Below are positions 10,392 through 20,923 of a DNA stretch of 64,000 bases, in pieces. The translations under genes and the position numbers were made by a program. The notes under the pieces are model-generated. The model was not told where the DNA came from, made no database searches, and saw nothing but the letters and a program-made list of their open reading frames with translations. The stretch comes from Bisporella sp. PMI_857. Lineage: Eukaryota; Ascomycota; Leotiomycetes; Helotiales; Helotiaceae. The stretch lies in NCBI GenBank assembly GCA_021307315.1, contig JAJSPD010000076.1, positions 147,104-211,103 of the forward strand, read 5' to 3'. The first letter of the stretch is position 1, and each line of letters opens with the position of its first letter.

Positions 10392-11321
10392 ATGTTGCGT
10401 CAGCTCTACGTCGCTCTAGCAAGCATGAGTCTCTTTGCCTCGGCCATGGCCGACTCAGGCGTGACGACCCGGTATTGGGACTGCTGCAAACCATCATGTG
10501 CATGGAACGACAAGGCCCAGGTATCGGAGCCCGTTCGGACGTGCAATAAGCAAGATCGTAAGTTGGCCCTTTGAAGCATGAATATCATGAATCACAGACA
10601 GTCTACGCAGCTCGAGATTGAGATAACCTGGTCGCTAACGTATTTCCTCCGGATAGAATGGTTCTCGCCTCGCGATCCAAACAGGCAGTCCGCATGCAAC
10701 GGCGGCGACGCCTTCACCTGTAGCAACAACAGTCCTTGGGCCGTGAATGATCAGCTGGCATACGGTTTTGCAGCGGCCAAGCTGGTCGGAAAAGGAGAGA
10801 AAGAATGGTGCTGCGCATGCTACGAGTGGGTTTTCCGCATGGCTAGCCCCCTCCTTCGCACTTACCCTCCGCCGGCTCATATCCTATGCTAACAGCGGAA
10901 CCACGCTAGACTCACATTCACATCAACCTCGATTAGAGGGAAGAAGATGATCGTGCAGGTCACCAACACGGGAGGCGATCTCAACAACAACCAGTTCGAC
11001 CTCGCCATACCAGGCGGTGGCGTGGGCGGATTCCCTCAAGGCGTAAGCTCGCATATCACGTCCACAACTCCCCCTTTTAACAGAATGATTGCTGACCTCG
11101 GGCAGTGCGCTGCGCAGTTCAACAGCGCCTACATGGGCAACGCATACGGCGGGTACACGTCGCGAGACCAATGCAACATCCTGCCCGCAGGGCAATTCTG
11201 CAGCGCGTGCTTCTTCCGCTTCGACTGGTTCCAGAACGCGGATAATCCCGCTGTACACTTCCGCGAGGTTTCGTGCCCACGGGCCATGATTGATCGGACT
11301 GGATGTGGGAAGTGGAACTAG
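10392..11321 (+). CDS. Secreted endoglucanase, glycoside hydrolase family 45
   Basis: Four exons are placed: 10392-10557, 10657-10825, 10910-11042 and 11106-11321. The introns are 99, 84 and 63 nt. They give 227 residues. Residues 1-20 form a signal peptide (hydrophobic, ends ASAMA). The GH45 signature [14 protein letters not shown] follows, with the presumed catalytic base D30. The second catalytic Asp is D142 in [13 protein letters not shown]. Other family blocks are present: [44 protein letters not shown] and [11 protein letters not shown]. Cysteines are numerous, as expected for this disulphide-rich fold. The enzyme cleaves internal beta-1,4 bonds in cellulose outside the cell. There is no cellulose-binding module or Ser/Thr linker after the domain, so it is a single-domain enzyme of near minimal family length. 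Exon 3 happens to stay open through intron 3, but the GFPQG-CAAQF junction restores the conserved sequence. Confidence 0.95.
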
Positions 11322-11797
11322 ATGCCGACTTTGGCTATCGTTAGGTGGCTAATGACTTGAACGCTGCAAAGAAGTGTACCTCCCCGACTTTTCCAGGCCA
11401 ATCGGCATGCGCTGCTTGGTAGAGTTCAAGACTATCCATAATTTTCTTAGAACATAGAAAAACGTGAATGATTACGTCACTGCGGCCAATCCCTCAATGT
11501 TAAATTATTCTCATTTATATTCTATCGCTATCGCATCTTGGCGGTTGAAGCCAGTCAAGTCTCTCTCTAAAATGCCCCTGGCAAATCAACGCCAAACTCC
11601 ATGCTCTGTGATGTTGAAATTTTCATCCGTCCTTATATTCTGTCATTTGTATGTACGAAAGGTGTGTAAAATATACAGATCATGTAGGTGCCGGGGCAGA
11701 TACACCAGTTATGCCCTTCTCGCCCTCCGTCTCGTCAACTGCATCAACGGGACCGCATGTGCAGAACAGGTTGAGGTCTCCATAGGCTAATACCTTG
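11322..11797. other. Short intergenic region between convergent genes
   Basis: GH45 and GCV2 converge here. It presumably contains both 3' UTRs and poly(A) signals. No gene was seen. Confidence 0.5.
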
Positions 11798-14700
11798 TTA
11801 ATATTTATCCTTTAAATTGGGAGGGAAGAGCGGGGTAGGGAAAGGTGAGGACATACTATCATCTAATCTCGTAACACTAGGCCAGAATTTCTTTTCTTTC
11901 AGGTATGGAAGCGGGTAGGCGGCTTGCTGACGGGTGTAAGGTCTTTCCCACTCGTCGCTCAATAGATCTCTCTGTGAATGTGGCGCTAACTTTAGGACAT
12001 TTCCTTCTCTAGGGATATTTCCGTCCTCTACTGCCTTGATTTCCTTTCGAATAGAAATAAGAGCATCAATAAAGCGATCAAGCTCTTCCTTGCTTTCAGA
12101 TTCCGTTGGCTCAATCATGAGCGTATTCGCAACTGGCCAGCTCATGGTCGGGGCATGGAACCCGTAGTCTTGGAGGCGCTTGGCAATATCGATAGCTTCA
12201 ACGCCGGCGGATTCTTTGAAGCCACGAACATCGAGAATAAACTCGTGCGCGCAGCGTGAATTGGCATTCGTATAGAGGATCTGATAGTGGGGGCGAAGAC
12301 GAGACATGATATAGTTAGCGTTGAGTAAAGTGATTTTGGTAGCGTGGGTAAGGCCACGGCCGCCCATCATCTTGACATATGCCCAAGAAATGGGAAGGAT
12401 GCTTGCTGAGCCCCAGGGTGCGCCGCTTACAGGCGCAATTGCCGTTTCGCCTCCTGTCTGAACGAGTGGGTGCCCAGGGAGGAATGGCGCGAGGTGAGAC
12501 TTTACACCAATGGGACCAACACCTGGTCCACCACCACCGTGGGGAATACAGAAGGTCTTGTGGAGGTTGAGATGACAGACATCGGCGCCAATCTCGCCTG
12601 GAGAACACAAGCCGATTTGAGCATTCATGTTTGCACCGTCCATGTAAACCTGGCCACCGTGGTGGTGGACGATATCGCAAGCTGCTTTGATTTCTGGTTC
12701 AAAGACACCAAATGTGGAAGGGTAGGTGATCATGATGGCACCGAGCTCTTCGCTGTACTTCTCGCATTTGGCTTTGAGATCCGCCATGTCGAGATTGCCG
12801 GTCTTAGTGTCACATTTAATAGTGACGACGCGCATGCCAGCCATAGCAGCCGATGCTGGATTGGTACCATGAGCCGAGACAGGAATTAAGCAGATATCAC
12901 GTTTCTTGCCCGGTTTTTGCTCTTGAAATTTCCTGATTACGCGAAGACCAGTAAACTCGCCTTGGGCACCTGAGTTGGGTTGCAGAGACACAGCATCAAA
13001 CCCGGTGATCGTGGCGAGATCAGCCTCCAATTCATCAATCATGGTTTTATAACCAATTGCTTGATCTTTTGGCACAAATGGATGGATAGATGAAAATTCC
13101 GGCCATGTGACTGGAGCCATTTCGGTTGTGGCATTTAATTTCATGGTGCAAGATCCCAGCGGGATCATCGAGTGGGTAAGAGACAGGTCCTTGGATTGGA
13201 GGTGATGAATGTAGCGAAGGATTTCAGTCTCTGAATGGTGAGTATTGAATACTGGGTGGGTGAGATATCCTGATGTTCTCTTCAATGAAGCCGGAATGGG
13301 AAGTGTGCCGTTTCCAGGCAATGATTCGATGATCTGATCGATTTTTATCTCGCTGCTGGACTTAGAAAATTCTTTGAATATAGAAAGGATGTCGTGGAGG
13401 TCCGCGACGTCAACAGTCTCGTCGATAGTTATACCAAGTCGACTGTCGTCAAATTTTCTCAGGTTAATCTTGTAGTTCTTAACTGCGTGAGCCAAGACCT
13501 CATCAGATTTCCCTTCGCCGACATTGACCACGACAGTATCAAAGAGCACTCTGCCATCCTCACCCTTGCCTGTCGACCCAGTTTCATATCCGAGATCCTT
13601 CAATCCTTGCTCAATAATTCTTGCCCCATTGATAGTCCTCTCGGCAATCGCTTTTAAACCCTGTGGACCGTGATAGATGGCATAAAATGCACTCATGTTT
13701 GCCAAAAGAGCCTGTGCAGTGCAAACATTGCTGGTGGCTTTCTCACGTCGAATATGCTGTTCTCGGGTTTGCAGAGCTAATCTCATAGCTGGGTTACCCA
13801 AACGATCTTTCGAAACGCCAATAAGACGACCTGGAATCTTGCGCTTGTACTTATCGCTCACAGCAAAGAAAGCAGCATGTGGTCCACCATATCCGAATGG
13901 CACCCCAAATCTCTGAGCATTACCAAATGCAATGTCAGCACCGAATTCTCCTGGAGGAGTGAGCACGGTCAAGGCCAGAAGATCAGTCGCAACACTGAAT
14001 GTTGCACCTTGCTCGTGGATAATATTAGCCAATCCCTTGAAATCCTCCACGCCTCCTTCAGTATCCGGATATTGAACCAGAACACCTATCAGATCTTTTC
14101 CAAGCTCCTTAACACGTTTTCCGTCATCTGCGAGGACATCTCCGATCTCAATCTTGATATCAAATCCCTCAGCACGGCTCTGGAGCACTGCTTGTGTCTG
14201 AGGGTGTACTAAATGGCTAACAAAGAATGTCTTGTTCTTGCTCTTCTGTCTAGCAGTGGGTAATGCATTCAGTGCAAGAGTCATAGCCTCCGCAGCTGCC
14301 GTAGATTCATCCAGCAGAGAAGCATTGGAGATTGGCAATCCCGTCAAATCACTGACCAGTGTCTGAAAGTTAAGCAGAGATTCCAGTCGGCCCTGACTGA
14401 TCTCTGGCTGATATGGCGTGTAACTCGTGTACCAGCCCGGCCCCTCCAGCACATTTCTCTTTATAACTTCAGGTACACGTGTGCCAGCATATCCCGTCCC
14501 GATATAGCTGCGCATGATAGTGTTCTTGCTCGCGATAGACTTCAGTCTGGCTAAGAGCTCGGATTCCGTGAACCCTTCCTCGCTGCCTGCGCTCTTTGCG
14601 TCGATTTCCAGATCTTTCGCTGATAGAATATCGGCTGGCAGGACTTGTTTCACGAACTCGTCCAGTGTCTTCGCAGGCGGGTCGAGCGCCTTCAACATTT

Positions 14701-14968
14701 GCTCTGTAGATTCTGGATCCGGGCCAATGTGGCGTCTGACGAAGGTATCAAGAGGTAGGTATGCCCCGCGTGCAATTGCGCTTTTGGGCTTGTTGACCTC
14801 ATCGCTCGCAGAGCTGTTGTAGAAGGTTCTCCTGGCCTGCAAGCCCGTAGAACGGGTACATTGACGGCAAATCCATGGTCGTGTGATGCTCGCAGAGGAT
14901 CTGCGGGACCGAGTGTGCACCGCAAGACGTCCAATTTGAGCTCGCAGAGCCAGAGCTGGAGTTGCCAT
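11798..14968 (-). CDS. GCV2: Glycine decarboxylase (P-protein of the glycine cleavage system), mitochondrial
   Basis: This is a single uninterrupted frame of 1056 residues, the usual length for fungal Gcv2. The first 60 or so residues are rich in Arg, Ser and Ala with almost no acidic residues, as expected of a mitochondrial presequence. The mature part opens with DTFVRRHIGPD, the P-protein hallmark. The N-terminal half contains YTPYQPEISQGRLE. The C-terminal half contains HPFVPKDQ, AHGTNPASAAM and the pyridoxal-phosphate site HLNLHKTFCIPHGGGGPG, with Lys at about residue 804. The Gly-rich loop after the Lys is intact. With H-, T- and L-proteins it converts glycine plus tetrahydrofolate and NAD+ to CO2, ammonia, methylene-THF and NADH in the mitochondrial matrix, supplying one-carbon units. 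The frame is unbroken and no catalytic element is missing. Confidence 0.98.
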   Translation of the reverse strand: MATPALALRAQIGRLAVHTRSRRSSASITRPWICRQCTRSTGLQARRTFYNSSASDEVNKPKSAIARGAYLPLDTFVRRHIGPDPESTEQMLKALDPPAKTLDEFVKQVLPADILSAKDLEIDAKSAGSEEGFTESELLARLKSIASKNTIMRSYIGTGYAGTRVPEVIKRNVLEGPGWYTSYTPYQPEISQGRLESLLNFQTLVSDLTGLPISNASLLDESTAAAEAMTLALNALPTARQKSKNKTFFVSHLVHPQTQAVLQSRAEGFDIKIEIGDVLADDGKRVKELGKDLIGVLVQYPDTEGGVEDFKGLANIIHEQGATFSVATDLLALTVLTPPGEFGADIAFGNAQRFGVPFGYGGPHAAFFAVSDKYKRKIPGRLIGVSKDRLGNPAMRLALQTREQHIRREKATSNVCTAQALLANMSAFYAIYHGPQGLKAIAERTINGARIIEQGLKDLGYETGSTGKGEDGRVLFDTVVVNVGEGKSDEVLAHAVKNYKINLRKFDDSRLGITIDETVDVADLHDILSIFKEFSKSSSEIKIDQIIESLPGNGTLPIPASLKRTSGYLTHPVFNTHHSETEILRYIHHLQSKDLSLTHSMIPLGSCTMKLNATTEMAPVTWPEFSSIHPFVPKDQAIGYKTMIDELEADLATITGFDAVSLQPNSGAQGEFTGLRVIRKFQEQKPGKKRDICLIPVSAHGTNPASAAMAGMRVVTIKCDTKTGNLDMADLKAKCEKYSEELGAIMITYPSTFGVFEPEIKAACDIVHHHGGQVYMDGANMNAQIGLCSPGEIGADVCHLNLHKTFCIPHGGGGPGVGPIGVKSHLAPFLPGHPLVQTGGETAIAPVSGAPWGSASILPISWAYVKMMGGRGLTHATKITLLNANYIMSRLRPHYQILYTNANSRCAHEFILDVRGFKESAGVEAIDIAKRLQDYGFHAPTMSWPVANTLMIEPTESESKEELDRFIDALISIRKEIKAVEDGNIPREGNVLKLAPHSQRDLLSDEWERPYTRQQAAYPLPYLKEKKFWPSVTRLDDSMSSPFPTPLFPPNLKDKY

Positions 14969-15751
14969 TGTGCGGGTGCTTCCTCACCTCGAAATCTCAA
15001 ATCGAAGCAAAAGTCGGTGTATATGAGGGTAGCAGGAGGGAGGTCGGAGCAGGGTAGCTTCGGAGATGGTGGGGTTCGGGGTTTTTAGGAAGAAGGACAG
15101 CAGCCCATGTTTTGTGAATTGATTACTTGGTTCATGAAGAACATGACAAGAGTTTTGTTACATGTGTTAGTCGGAAACCCAATCTAGCATGCTTATCCCG
15201 AAAATGGGGAAAAGGTACGATCCAATTCTGTGCGTTTAGCAACGGCATCAACTCATTCCCTAGCGCTTTCAAGAAATTTATGCCCCACGATAAAGCTAAA
15301 CGCCACAGGGTGGCTTGGCATGAGCTTCAGTCAGTGGCACCATATATCATTTACATGTGCTTGATACAATACTAGGGTAGGTTTACATCTAGTTCAACAA
15401 CTCTCATAGAGATAAACTGTATACGATATATAGGAACTAGAGGCCATGATCTTTACGTCACAATAATATATAAATGAGTTTGTAATATAGGAACGACCCC
15501 TCATCCGTCATGACACCTGATAAGGCATAAAGAAGGTGAGATTACCTAACAGTTGTGCTTCGGTTTCCGTCCATATTCCGATCCCGGCCAGTTGGCCCAA
15601 CATGACTCGATCTGGCCCTATCTTTGACGGTGACCAATCAGATGCCGTAGAAACCCATCGCCAAAAATAATTTCCAAAGAAACAATCGCATCATCAACAA
15701 GTTACCAAACACAGAAACTAAAGCTCTCCCATACCACAAAACACTGCAGAT
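14969..15751. other. Divergent promoter region between GCV2 and TOM5
   Basis: About 780 bp separate the two start codons. A CCAAT box faces TOM5. No further gene was seen; the short plus frame at 15127-15375 has no supporting features. Confidence 0.5.
15634..15638 (+). promoter_or_regulatory. CCAAT box upstream of TOM5
   Basis: CCAAT occurs in the context GACCAATCAG, 114 bp upstream of the TOM5 ATG. This is a usual distance for the fungal HAP/NF-Y complex, which often controls mitochondrial genes. Binding is inferred only. Confidence 0.45.
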
Positions 15752-16022
15752 ATGTTCGGAGGACGTATGTGCTCTCCAACCACTGGCTGATGCTGTTTGC
15801 TAATGAGTTCAGCGCCACCACAGCTCTCGGCTGCCGAGATCAAGCAACAGGAGGATGAGGCTGCGTTGACGATTCAACAAGTCATCGTTGGAGCTGTGCT
15901 CCTGTATTTCTGTAAGCTTTTGAACAATGGCTCTAAATGTTTAGCAGCTGCGATTACGAACTGGTCGTGCTAACGGGAATATAGCACCGTTCGCCGTCGA
16001 TTTTGTTAAGAAGCTCATCTAA
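15752..16022 (+). CDS. TOM5: Mitochondrial import receptor subunit Tom5
   Basis: Three small exons (15752-15764, 15813-15911, 15985-16022) encode 49 residues. The introns are 48 and 73 nt with GTATGT..CAG and GTAAGC..TAG borders. The protein opens with MFGGPPPQLSAAEIK. An acidic helix (QQEDEAA) follows, then one hydrophobic span (VIVGAVLLYFSPFAVDF), and it ends VKKLI. This is the arrangement of Pezizomycotina Tom5: a short acidic cytosolic part and a C-terminal outer-membrane anchor. In the TOM complex, Tom5 passes preproteins from the receptors to the Tom40 pore and helps assemble the complex. The first exon is only 13 nt, so automatic annotation could miss this gene. The in-phase splicing, size and ending make the call firm. 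It is divergent from GCV2, another mitochondrial gene. Confidence 0.9.
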
Positions 16023-18181
16023 GGGGCTAATCTATACCTCACGATCACCAATGTTAGAACCTGTATATTATAATGGCCGGGTGAAAAGAGCTAGAGTACA
16101 TGCATATTTGGAGTCTGGGTTGACGGATGTTGGAGGACAGACTGTATAATAGAGTCGACTAAACCATGGGTTCCGCTCAAACCAGCATCAACAAGATGGA
16201 GAATCAACTCCCGTTTCTTGAAATTGCGATGGCAGGATTAAAATTCTCATTCGTCTTATTTGAACTCAATAGCTGTCATCCATTGATTGTGTGGAAGATA
16301 TAATTTGAAGAGTTCCAATCTGCAATCGATGGAAATCATCTCCTCAGTGAAAGGAGATCTTCTGATTTCTAAGTAGGCTGGGCAGAGATTGTTGTAGGGA
16401 AATTACCCCAGAATATTGTATCTCATAGTATTCCCTCCATTTCGTAGTGTAGTCTCACGTCCTAACTCCTGCTGGATTTTTGGTTGTCTGTCACACGGTC
16501 AAAATTTTATCCGCCATGTATATTCCGAGACTCTATGTGGGTTATTCGTCTGCTAATGGAGAGTCCTATAACCGCCCAAGGATTCATTGAAGCATTGAGG
16601 ATGTCAATGTTGCTATACCTACTCCAAATGTGACTCCAAGATCTAGGAGAAGCATACGCTAACCAGAAGGAATGGGAATCTTCAAAGGGTTTCCAAGGCT
16701 ACTACAATGCTCCTAGAATGAGAATGTACCGACGGGCCGCTTCAGAACGCATAATTCCCCCAGAATGTGGTTATAAAAGCTGGCCTGGAAACTCGTTCTC
16801 CCGCATGCATAGTTCTATTTTTGTTCAATACGCTGTGTAGATTGGCAGCTTGTTGATATGAACAAGGCTTGGCTTCAAAACCCTATTGACCATCACACAT
16901 AGCCAGATGCTGAAAAGGATGAGGATGAAGGGGAAGACAACCTCGTCTTCCCAGTGGCCAAAAGGGTACTGCACACACAGTACATTGCAGTACCTATGCA
17001 TCGGGTAAGTAAGAAGTCAATATTGAATCCCGACTGAGCCTCAAGACACGCCAAGCTTATCAGATAAATGCACACAGCAATGTTCAATCAAAATAAACAA
17101 ACAAAGCCTTCTTTCTCTCTTCCAACCAAGATGCTGGGGTAATATAAGGATAAAGTCGGAAAAAGGTATATCTGAGATGATGCAGCATCCCATGGCGGCA
17201 CGCCACCACGGCGCAGCCTCCAAGCCGAGATGCGACAGGGCTCCTTCAATGGGGTAAGCGCCAAAAACAGGGCCTGGAACACGTGGGTTGGCGGCTCTGA
17301 GAGGCCCTAAACGGGCCTAAACTGCCCTAAACAACCCTCAACAGCCCCTAAACGAACAGAGCCGCCTCATCCATCTCTTCCTTACTCATCCAGGGGGATC
17401 AACGCAATGACTTCACCTTACCAGGCGACGGGGTGATATGGAATCCGGATGACGAACGGAAGACCAACGCGTGACATTCAGATTGATCATGCTCGACAAG
17501 ATATTGGATGAGAATTTGTGAGTCAAACTAGATGGACGCCAGTGGGATGCTCCCTCCACCAGAGAACAGGACAGATGATGCCCGTCAGCGAACATCGTTC
17601 GCACCACCCACCACCCCGAAACCACATTTCACGCTCGGAAAGATCTGCTTCATTGCTGGCCAAGAACAAAGACGACACATTTAATTATTCTTCTTCTTTT
17701 CTAGACTCTGGCACCTGTGTCATTGTGATTATTGTTGCTAGGACGATTCCTCACGGTGATTTTGCGAAGTTGCATACCCCATTAGCTGCCGTTGAGGAAT
17801 GGGAAGCAACTCAGCCTCAGCCTTCTTGCCAGCCTCATCGAATTTGGGATGCTTCGCTACCACAATCCAAAAATTTCTTTCAATATTGGCTGTCGAATCA
17901 CTGTTGGATTGCATATTTCAATGGACTATATAACTTCGTATCATCTTGCCATTGATGCCCCCATCATAGCATTCACATCACGCTTTTCCTTTTTTTTTCC
18001 TTTGTCTTATCCGCATTTGCATTTCTTGATTTCGCTTATAGACTGTCGCTCACACTTCACCTACATTTTCGATCAGAGCTCTCGTTTATCTCTCAATGGG
18101 TTCCCAAAGCCTTCGTTTCCAAGTCTTGGTCATTCCATCTCTTCTCCAGGTCGATTGGAACGCCAGCTCGCCTCGCAAAGA
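16023..18181. other. 2.1-kb gene-free stretch with one structured repeat
   Basis: No gene is supported. Open frames near 16893-17282 (minus) and 17518-17955 (plus) lack motifs or biased composition. The clearest structure is the inverted-repeat block at 17290-17366. The end of the stretch is CT-rich and probably 5' UTR of the next gene. Confidence 0.55.
17290..17366. repeat. 10-bp inverted repeat enclosing degenerate CCCTAAAC-like units
   Basis: GGCGGCTCTG at 17290-17299 is the exact reverse complement of CAGAGCCGCC at 17357-17366. Between them are five spaced units close to CCCTAAAC (near 17305, 17315, 17326, 17336 and 17347), roughly every 10-11 bp. The unit resembles one and a bit of a TTAGGG-type telomere repeat on the complementary strand, but the copies are imperfect and spaced by extra bases. 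Confidence 0.65.
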
Positions 18182-18724
18182 ATGGCCAACTACTCGCTCC
18201 CATATGCCGCTCAGCTTGCCTGTCGTGATTCTAACACCACCATCCCCCAACCCCCTTTTCTCGCAAATGGATCAGGGGCTGCTTGCGCGGTCTCGGGGTT
18301 CGTTACAAGAAGCCCGGTCCTCCTTGCCATGTGCTGCAACACCACTCTCGCAAACGCAAATGGCGTAAGGCCTACAAAGCACAATACCTACCTGCACAAC
18401 ATTCTGCATCCAGCGCAGACAGCTGGATATGAGGCGAATGGTTGTAGCTGGCGGTACTGTAATGTGACCGGGGCAGAGGGTGTGAAGGGTTTTGAGCAAT
18501 GTATGGAGAGCAGTGAAAAGATTGCAAAAGGTGTCACGGCAAAGTGTTTCATCGGAAAGGACGGACCTGGTTCTTCTGTCATTGCAGCACCGATTCAAGC
18601 CAAAAAACAAACCAGTGGCGGCGATACTATCCAATGGAGGAGCAAGAAGAAGGAGAAGAAGGCAACAGTCTCAGCAGCATTGTTACTCGCACTTGGAGTA
18701 GCAGGCCTTGTCCTCGGATCCTAA
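18182..18724 (+). CDS. Uncharacterised Cys-rich protein with hydrophobic C-terminal tail
   Basis: A 180-residue single-exon frame starts at the ATG in MANYSLPYAAQLAC. It contains ten or so cysteines, including AACAVSG, LAMCCNTT, GCSWRYC and EQCMESS. Several N-glycosylation-like sites (NTT, NGS, NVT) also occur. These features suggest an extracellular domain with disulphides. The C-terminus is a basic patch (WRSKKKEKKA) followed by a 20-residue hydrophobic tail (ending LALGVAGLVLGS). That is either a tail anchor or a transmembrane end. No clear signal peptide precedes it: the frame is open upstream for about 390 bases without a convincing leader, and a short upstream exon cannot be excluded. 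I do not recognise the family. The gene is probable; the start and the topology are uncertain. Confidence 0.6.
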   Translation: MANYSLPYAAQLACRDSNTTIPQPPFLANGSGAACAVSGFVTRSPVLLAMCCNTTLANANGVRPTKHNTYLHNILHPAQTAGYEANGCSWRYCNVTGAEGVKGFEQCMESSEKIAKGVTAKCFIGKDGPGSSVIAAPIQAKKQTSGGDTIQWRSKKKEKKATVSAALLLALGVAGLVLGS

Positions 18725-20032
18725 CTCTTGTCCACAATAAGTACGACAAAGAAAGCACTACTAAGCTATAGCAATATAACACAGAAACATCAATCACTAT
18801 TGTAAATATGAGATATCAGGAGTTGGCATAGCAATTTGGAATTTGGAATTTGGAGTTTTTGAGCATGGGAATACCAGGAACAGGGTTAGGAAAAGGTTGG
18901 AGTTCAGGCGCTATACCGCGTCGATGTGTTAAGCCAAACATTGCACTGGCAACCATCATTGTGAATTAGGGCACGAACATCAACTTTGGATAGGCGTTTG
19001 GGAAGACTGGAAGCTGGTATGCTTGGTATCTTTTTTGTCTTGCAAATTTTCCTTTGTTTACAATCTCAGATCTACGTCTTATGCTGTTTTTCATTTTCCT
19101 ACTTTGAGTTTGCGGCTTACCTTTCTGAGGGTTTCTTACCCCTGTTGTTAAGGACAACGCGAAATATGCTCTTTGGTTAATCTCGAGACACTTCCCTGCA
19201 ACAACTAACCGCAGGTTTCTCGTTATCCTCATGGAGAGCATAATACAGGATTAATTTAATCTTCCGCATTCCCCATCCTACGCCATTTAGTGTCCAAGAC
19301 TGAGTCCGCTCCACTCGCTTAACCACAGCAGGATACCAGCTCAGCCACCATTCCACGGTTCGGAACCCTACTTTCCGCCAGGATTTCGCGAGCATCTCCC
19401 TAACACCAAGTCGAGTACGCCAAGTGCATTGATTTCCTTCCGCTGATTACTCAGACGATTCCTCAGTTCCGCACCTACTTCCATCTGGTTAGTCACGGTT
19501 TGAGTCGTTTCCTATTGCCATCCTTATTAGCCGAACATGCATGATACAGGTTTGCTGATAAGGACACATTAGGCACACTATCTTGTTGACCCCTCTTCAT
19601 CTCTTATAGACTCATTATTCCTCAATTGCCCTCCTCCAGATTATATGCGCAGGCAGATATGCTCAATATTTTGCGTTTATGCCAAGAATATACTGCCAAG
19701 AAATTATATTGACAAGGATCTTCGTATTGATCCGAGCTGATCGTGGCCATGTCGGGTTGGGCTCACAAGGCCGGTCACTACTAAGTTCACAGCATTACAA
19801 GCCTTGAGCATGATTGGCCATTTGATGTGTGAAAGGCATTATGCTTCAGCCATCTTTTCTATCTACCAATTATCAAGCAGTAGAGGGGAAGATTAATTCT
19901 CACTACTGTAGCACAAGGACGCTTGAGCCACAACGAATGTAGATATTAGACAGTATATATATCACCCGTTTTACTCACTCTCTCGCTCAAGGACTTTTTT
20001 TATTATTCAAAATTAGTGTTTAGATCTTACTC
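18725..20032. other. Intergenic, nothing recognised
   Basis: No supported gene is seen. A TATA-like run (TATATATATC) near 19954-19963 is about 75 bp upstream of the next start codon and may be its TATA element. Confidence 0.5.
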
Positions 20033-20923
20033 ATGGTCGTAATGAGCGAGCTGCGCCGCAGAAAGCAATCGTCCAAAACACCCTCAGCTTCATCTCACAT
20101 CGAACTTGCGCCATATTCAAAGCCATCAGTGGCCTCAACATTAGACCAATACGAAGAAGTCTCGCTAGAGTCAGAAGTGGTAGCTTTCAAATCATCGCTA
20201 GAGTCCCAAAAGGCTCCATATTCACCCACCCATCACACCCTCCTCGTTTCCAATACTGGAGGATGGTGGATGGACCTCTCCATCGCCCGCTCTTCCTCTC
20301 CCGAGACACCTATCTTCCACGCCAACAACACCACGCTATCTCTGAAAGCGCCCTCCGTCATTCTCTCCAGGCTATCCCCGCCACCCTCGTCACCTAAGCC
20401 CTCCAAATCATCCAAATCCTCAAAGGGAGAAGATACCCCGTCAGAACACCGGACAGAAGAAAGGCAAACCGTCGGCATCCTCCAGCTCACCGTCGGCAGG
20501 GACAACCCGTTCGCGCTCACCTCCTCCCCCGCCCCGCATCCCTCGCTTCGGTACTCAAACCTGAGAAGGACATCCGACTGGTCGCACAAAACGTACTCGT
20601 TCCCCTTCGACGGCAAATCCTACGTCTGGACGCGCACCCGCTACCCCGTATGGAGCGACCAGCCTGACCTGGAGCTCCGGGAGCAGGACGGTGACGGCGA
20701 GGTGCTGGCTGAGTATAAGGGCCGGCTGAGGATGAGGAAGAGGGGGGTGTTCAGGTTGAAGGGGCGGGATGGGCCGAGAGGAAGCGTCGACGATGAGGGA
20801 TTCAGCGATTGGGAGTACACGGTGCTGTTGACTGGGTGTGGGATCATTGAGGCTAGTCGGCGGAGGGCAAGGATGAGGAGGGGTTCTGGTGGTGGCGGCG
20901 GCGGAGGAGGCGGCGGGGGATAG
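20033..20923 (+). CDS. Uncharacterised 296-residue protein with polyglycine tail
   Basis: This is a single frame starting MVVMSELRRRK; Met4 is an alternative start. The first 60 residues are Ser/Glu-rich. A globular-looking part follows: HHTLLVSNTGGWWMDLSIARS, then TVGILQLTVGRDNPFAL, RTSDWSHKTYSFPFDGKSY, VWTRTRYPVWSD and DWEYTVLLTGCGIIEASRRR. A basic segment (RLRMRKRGVFRLKGRDG) sits in between. It ends in a pure glycine run just before the stop. The alternating hydrophobic strands and many Trp/Tyr residues suggest a beta-rich fold, possibly a tubby-like/LURP type lipid-binding barrel, but I see no diagnostic motif. Codon use is GC-rich in the second half. There is no signal peptide or membrane span. 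It is expressed away from its minus-strand neighbour, with convergent 3' ends. Confidence 0.7.
   Translation: MVVMSELRRRKQSSKTPSASSHIELAPYSKPSVASTLDQYEEVSLESEVVAFKSSLESQKAPYSPTHHTLLVSNTGGWWMDLSIARSSSPETPIFHANNTTLSLKAPSVILSRLSPPPSSPKPSKSSKSSKGEDTPSEHRTEERQTVGILQLTVGRDNPFALTSSPAPHPSLRYSNLRRTSDWSHKTYSFPFDGKSYVWTRTRYPVWSDQPDLELREQDGDGEVLAEYKGRLRMRKRGVFRLKGRDGPRGSVDDEGFSDWEYTVLLTGCGIIEASRRRARMRRGSGGGGGGGGGGG

Noticed and set aside
17304..17354. Interstitial telomere
   Set aside because: Units are imperfect and interrupted by extra bases, and no longer array exists, so it is kept only as a structured repeat.
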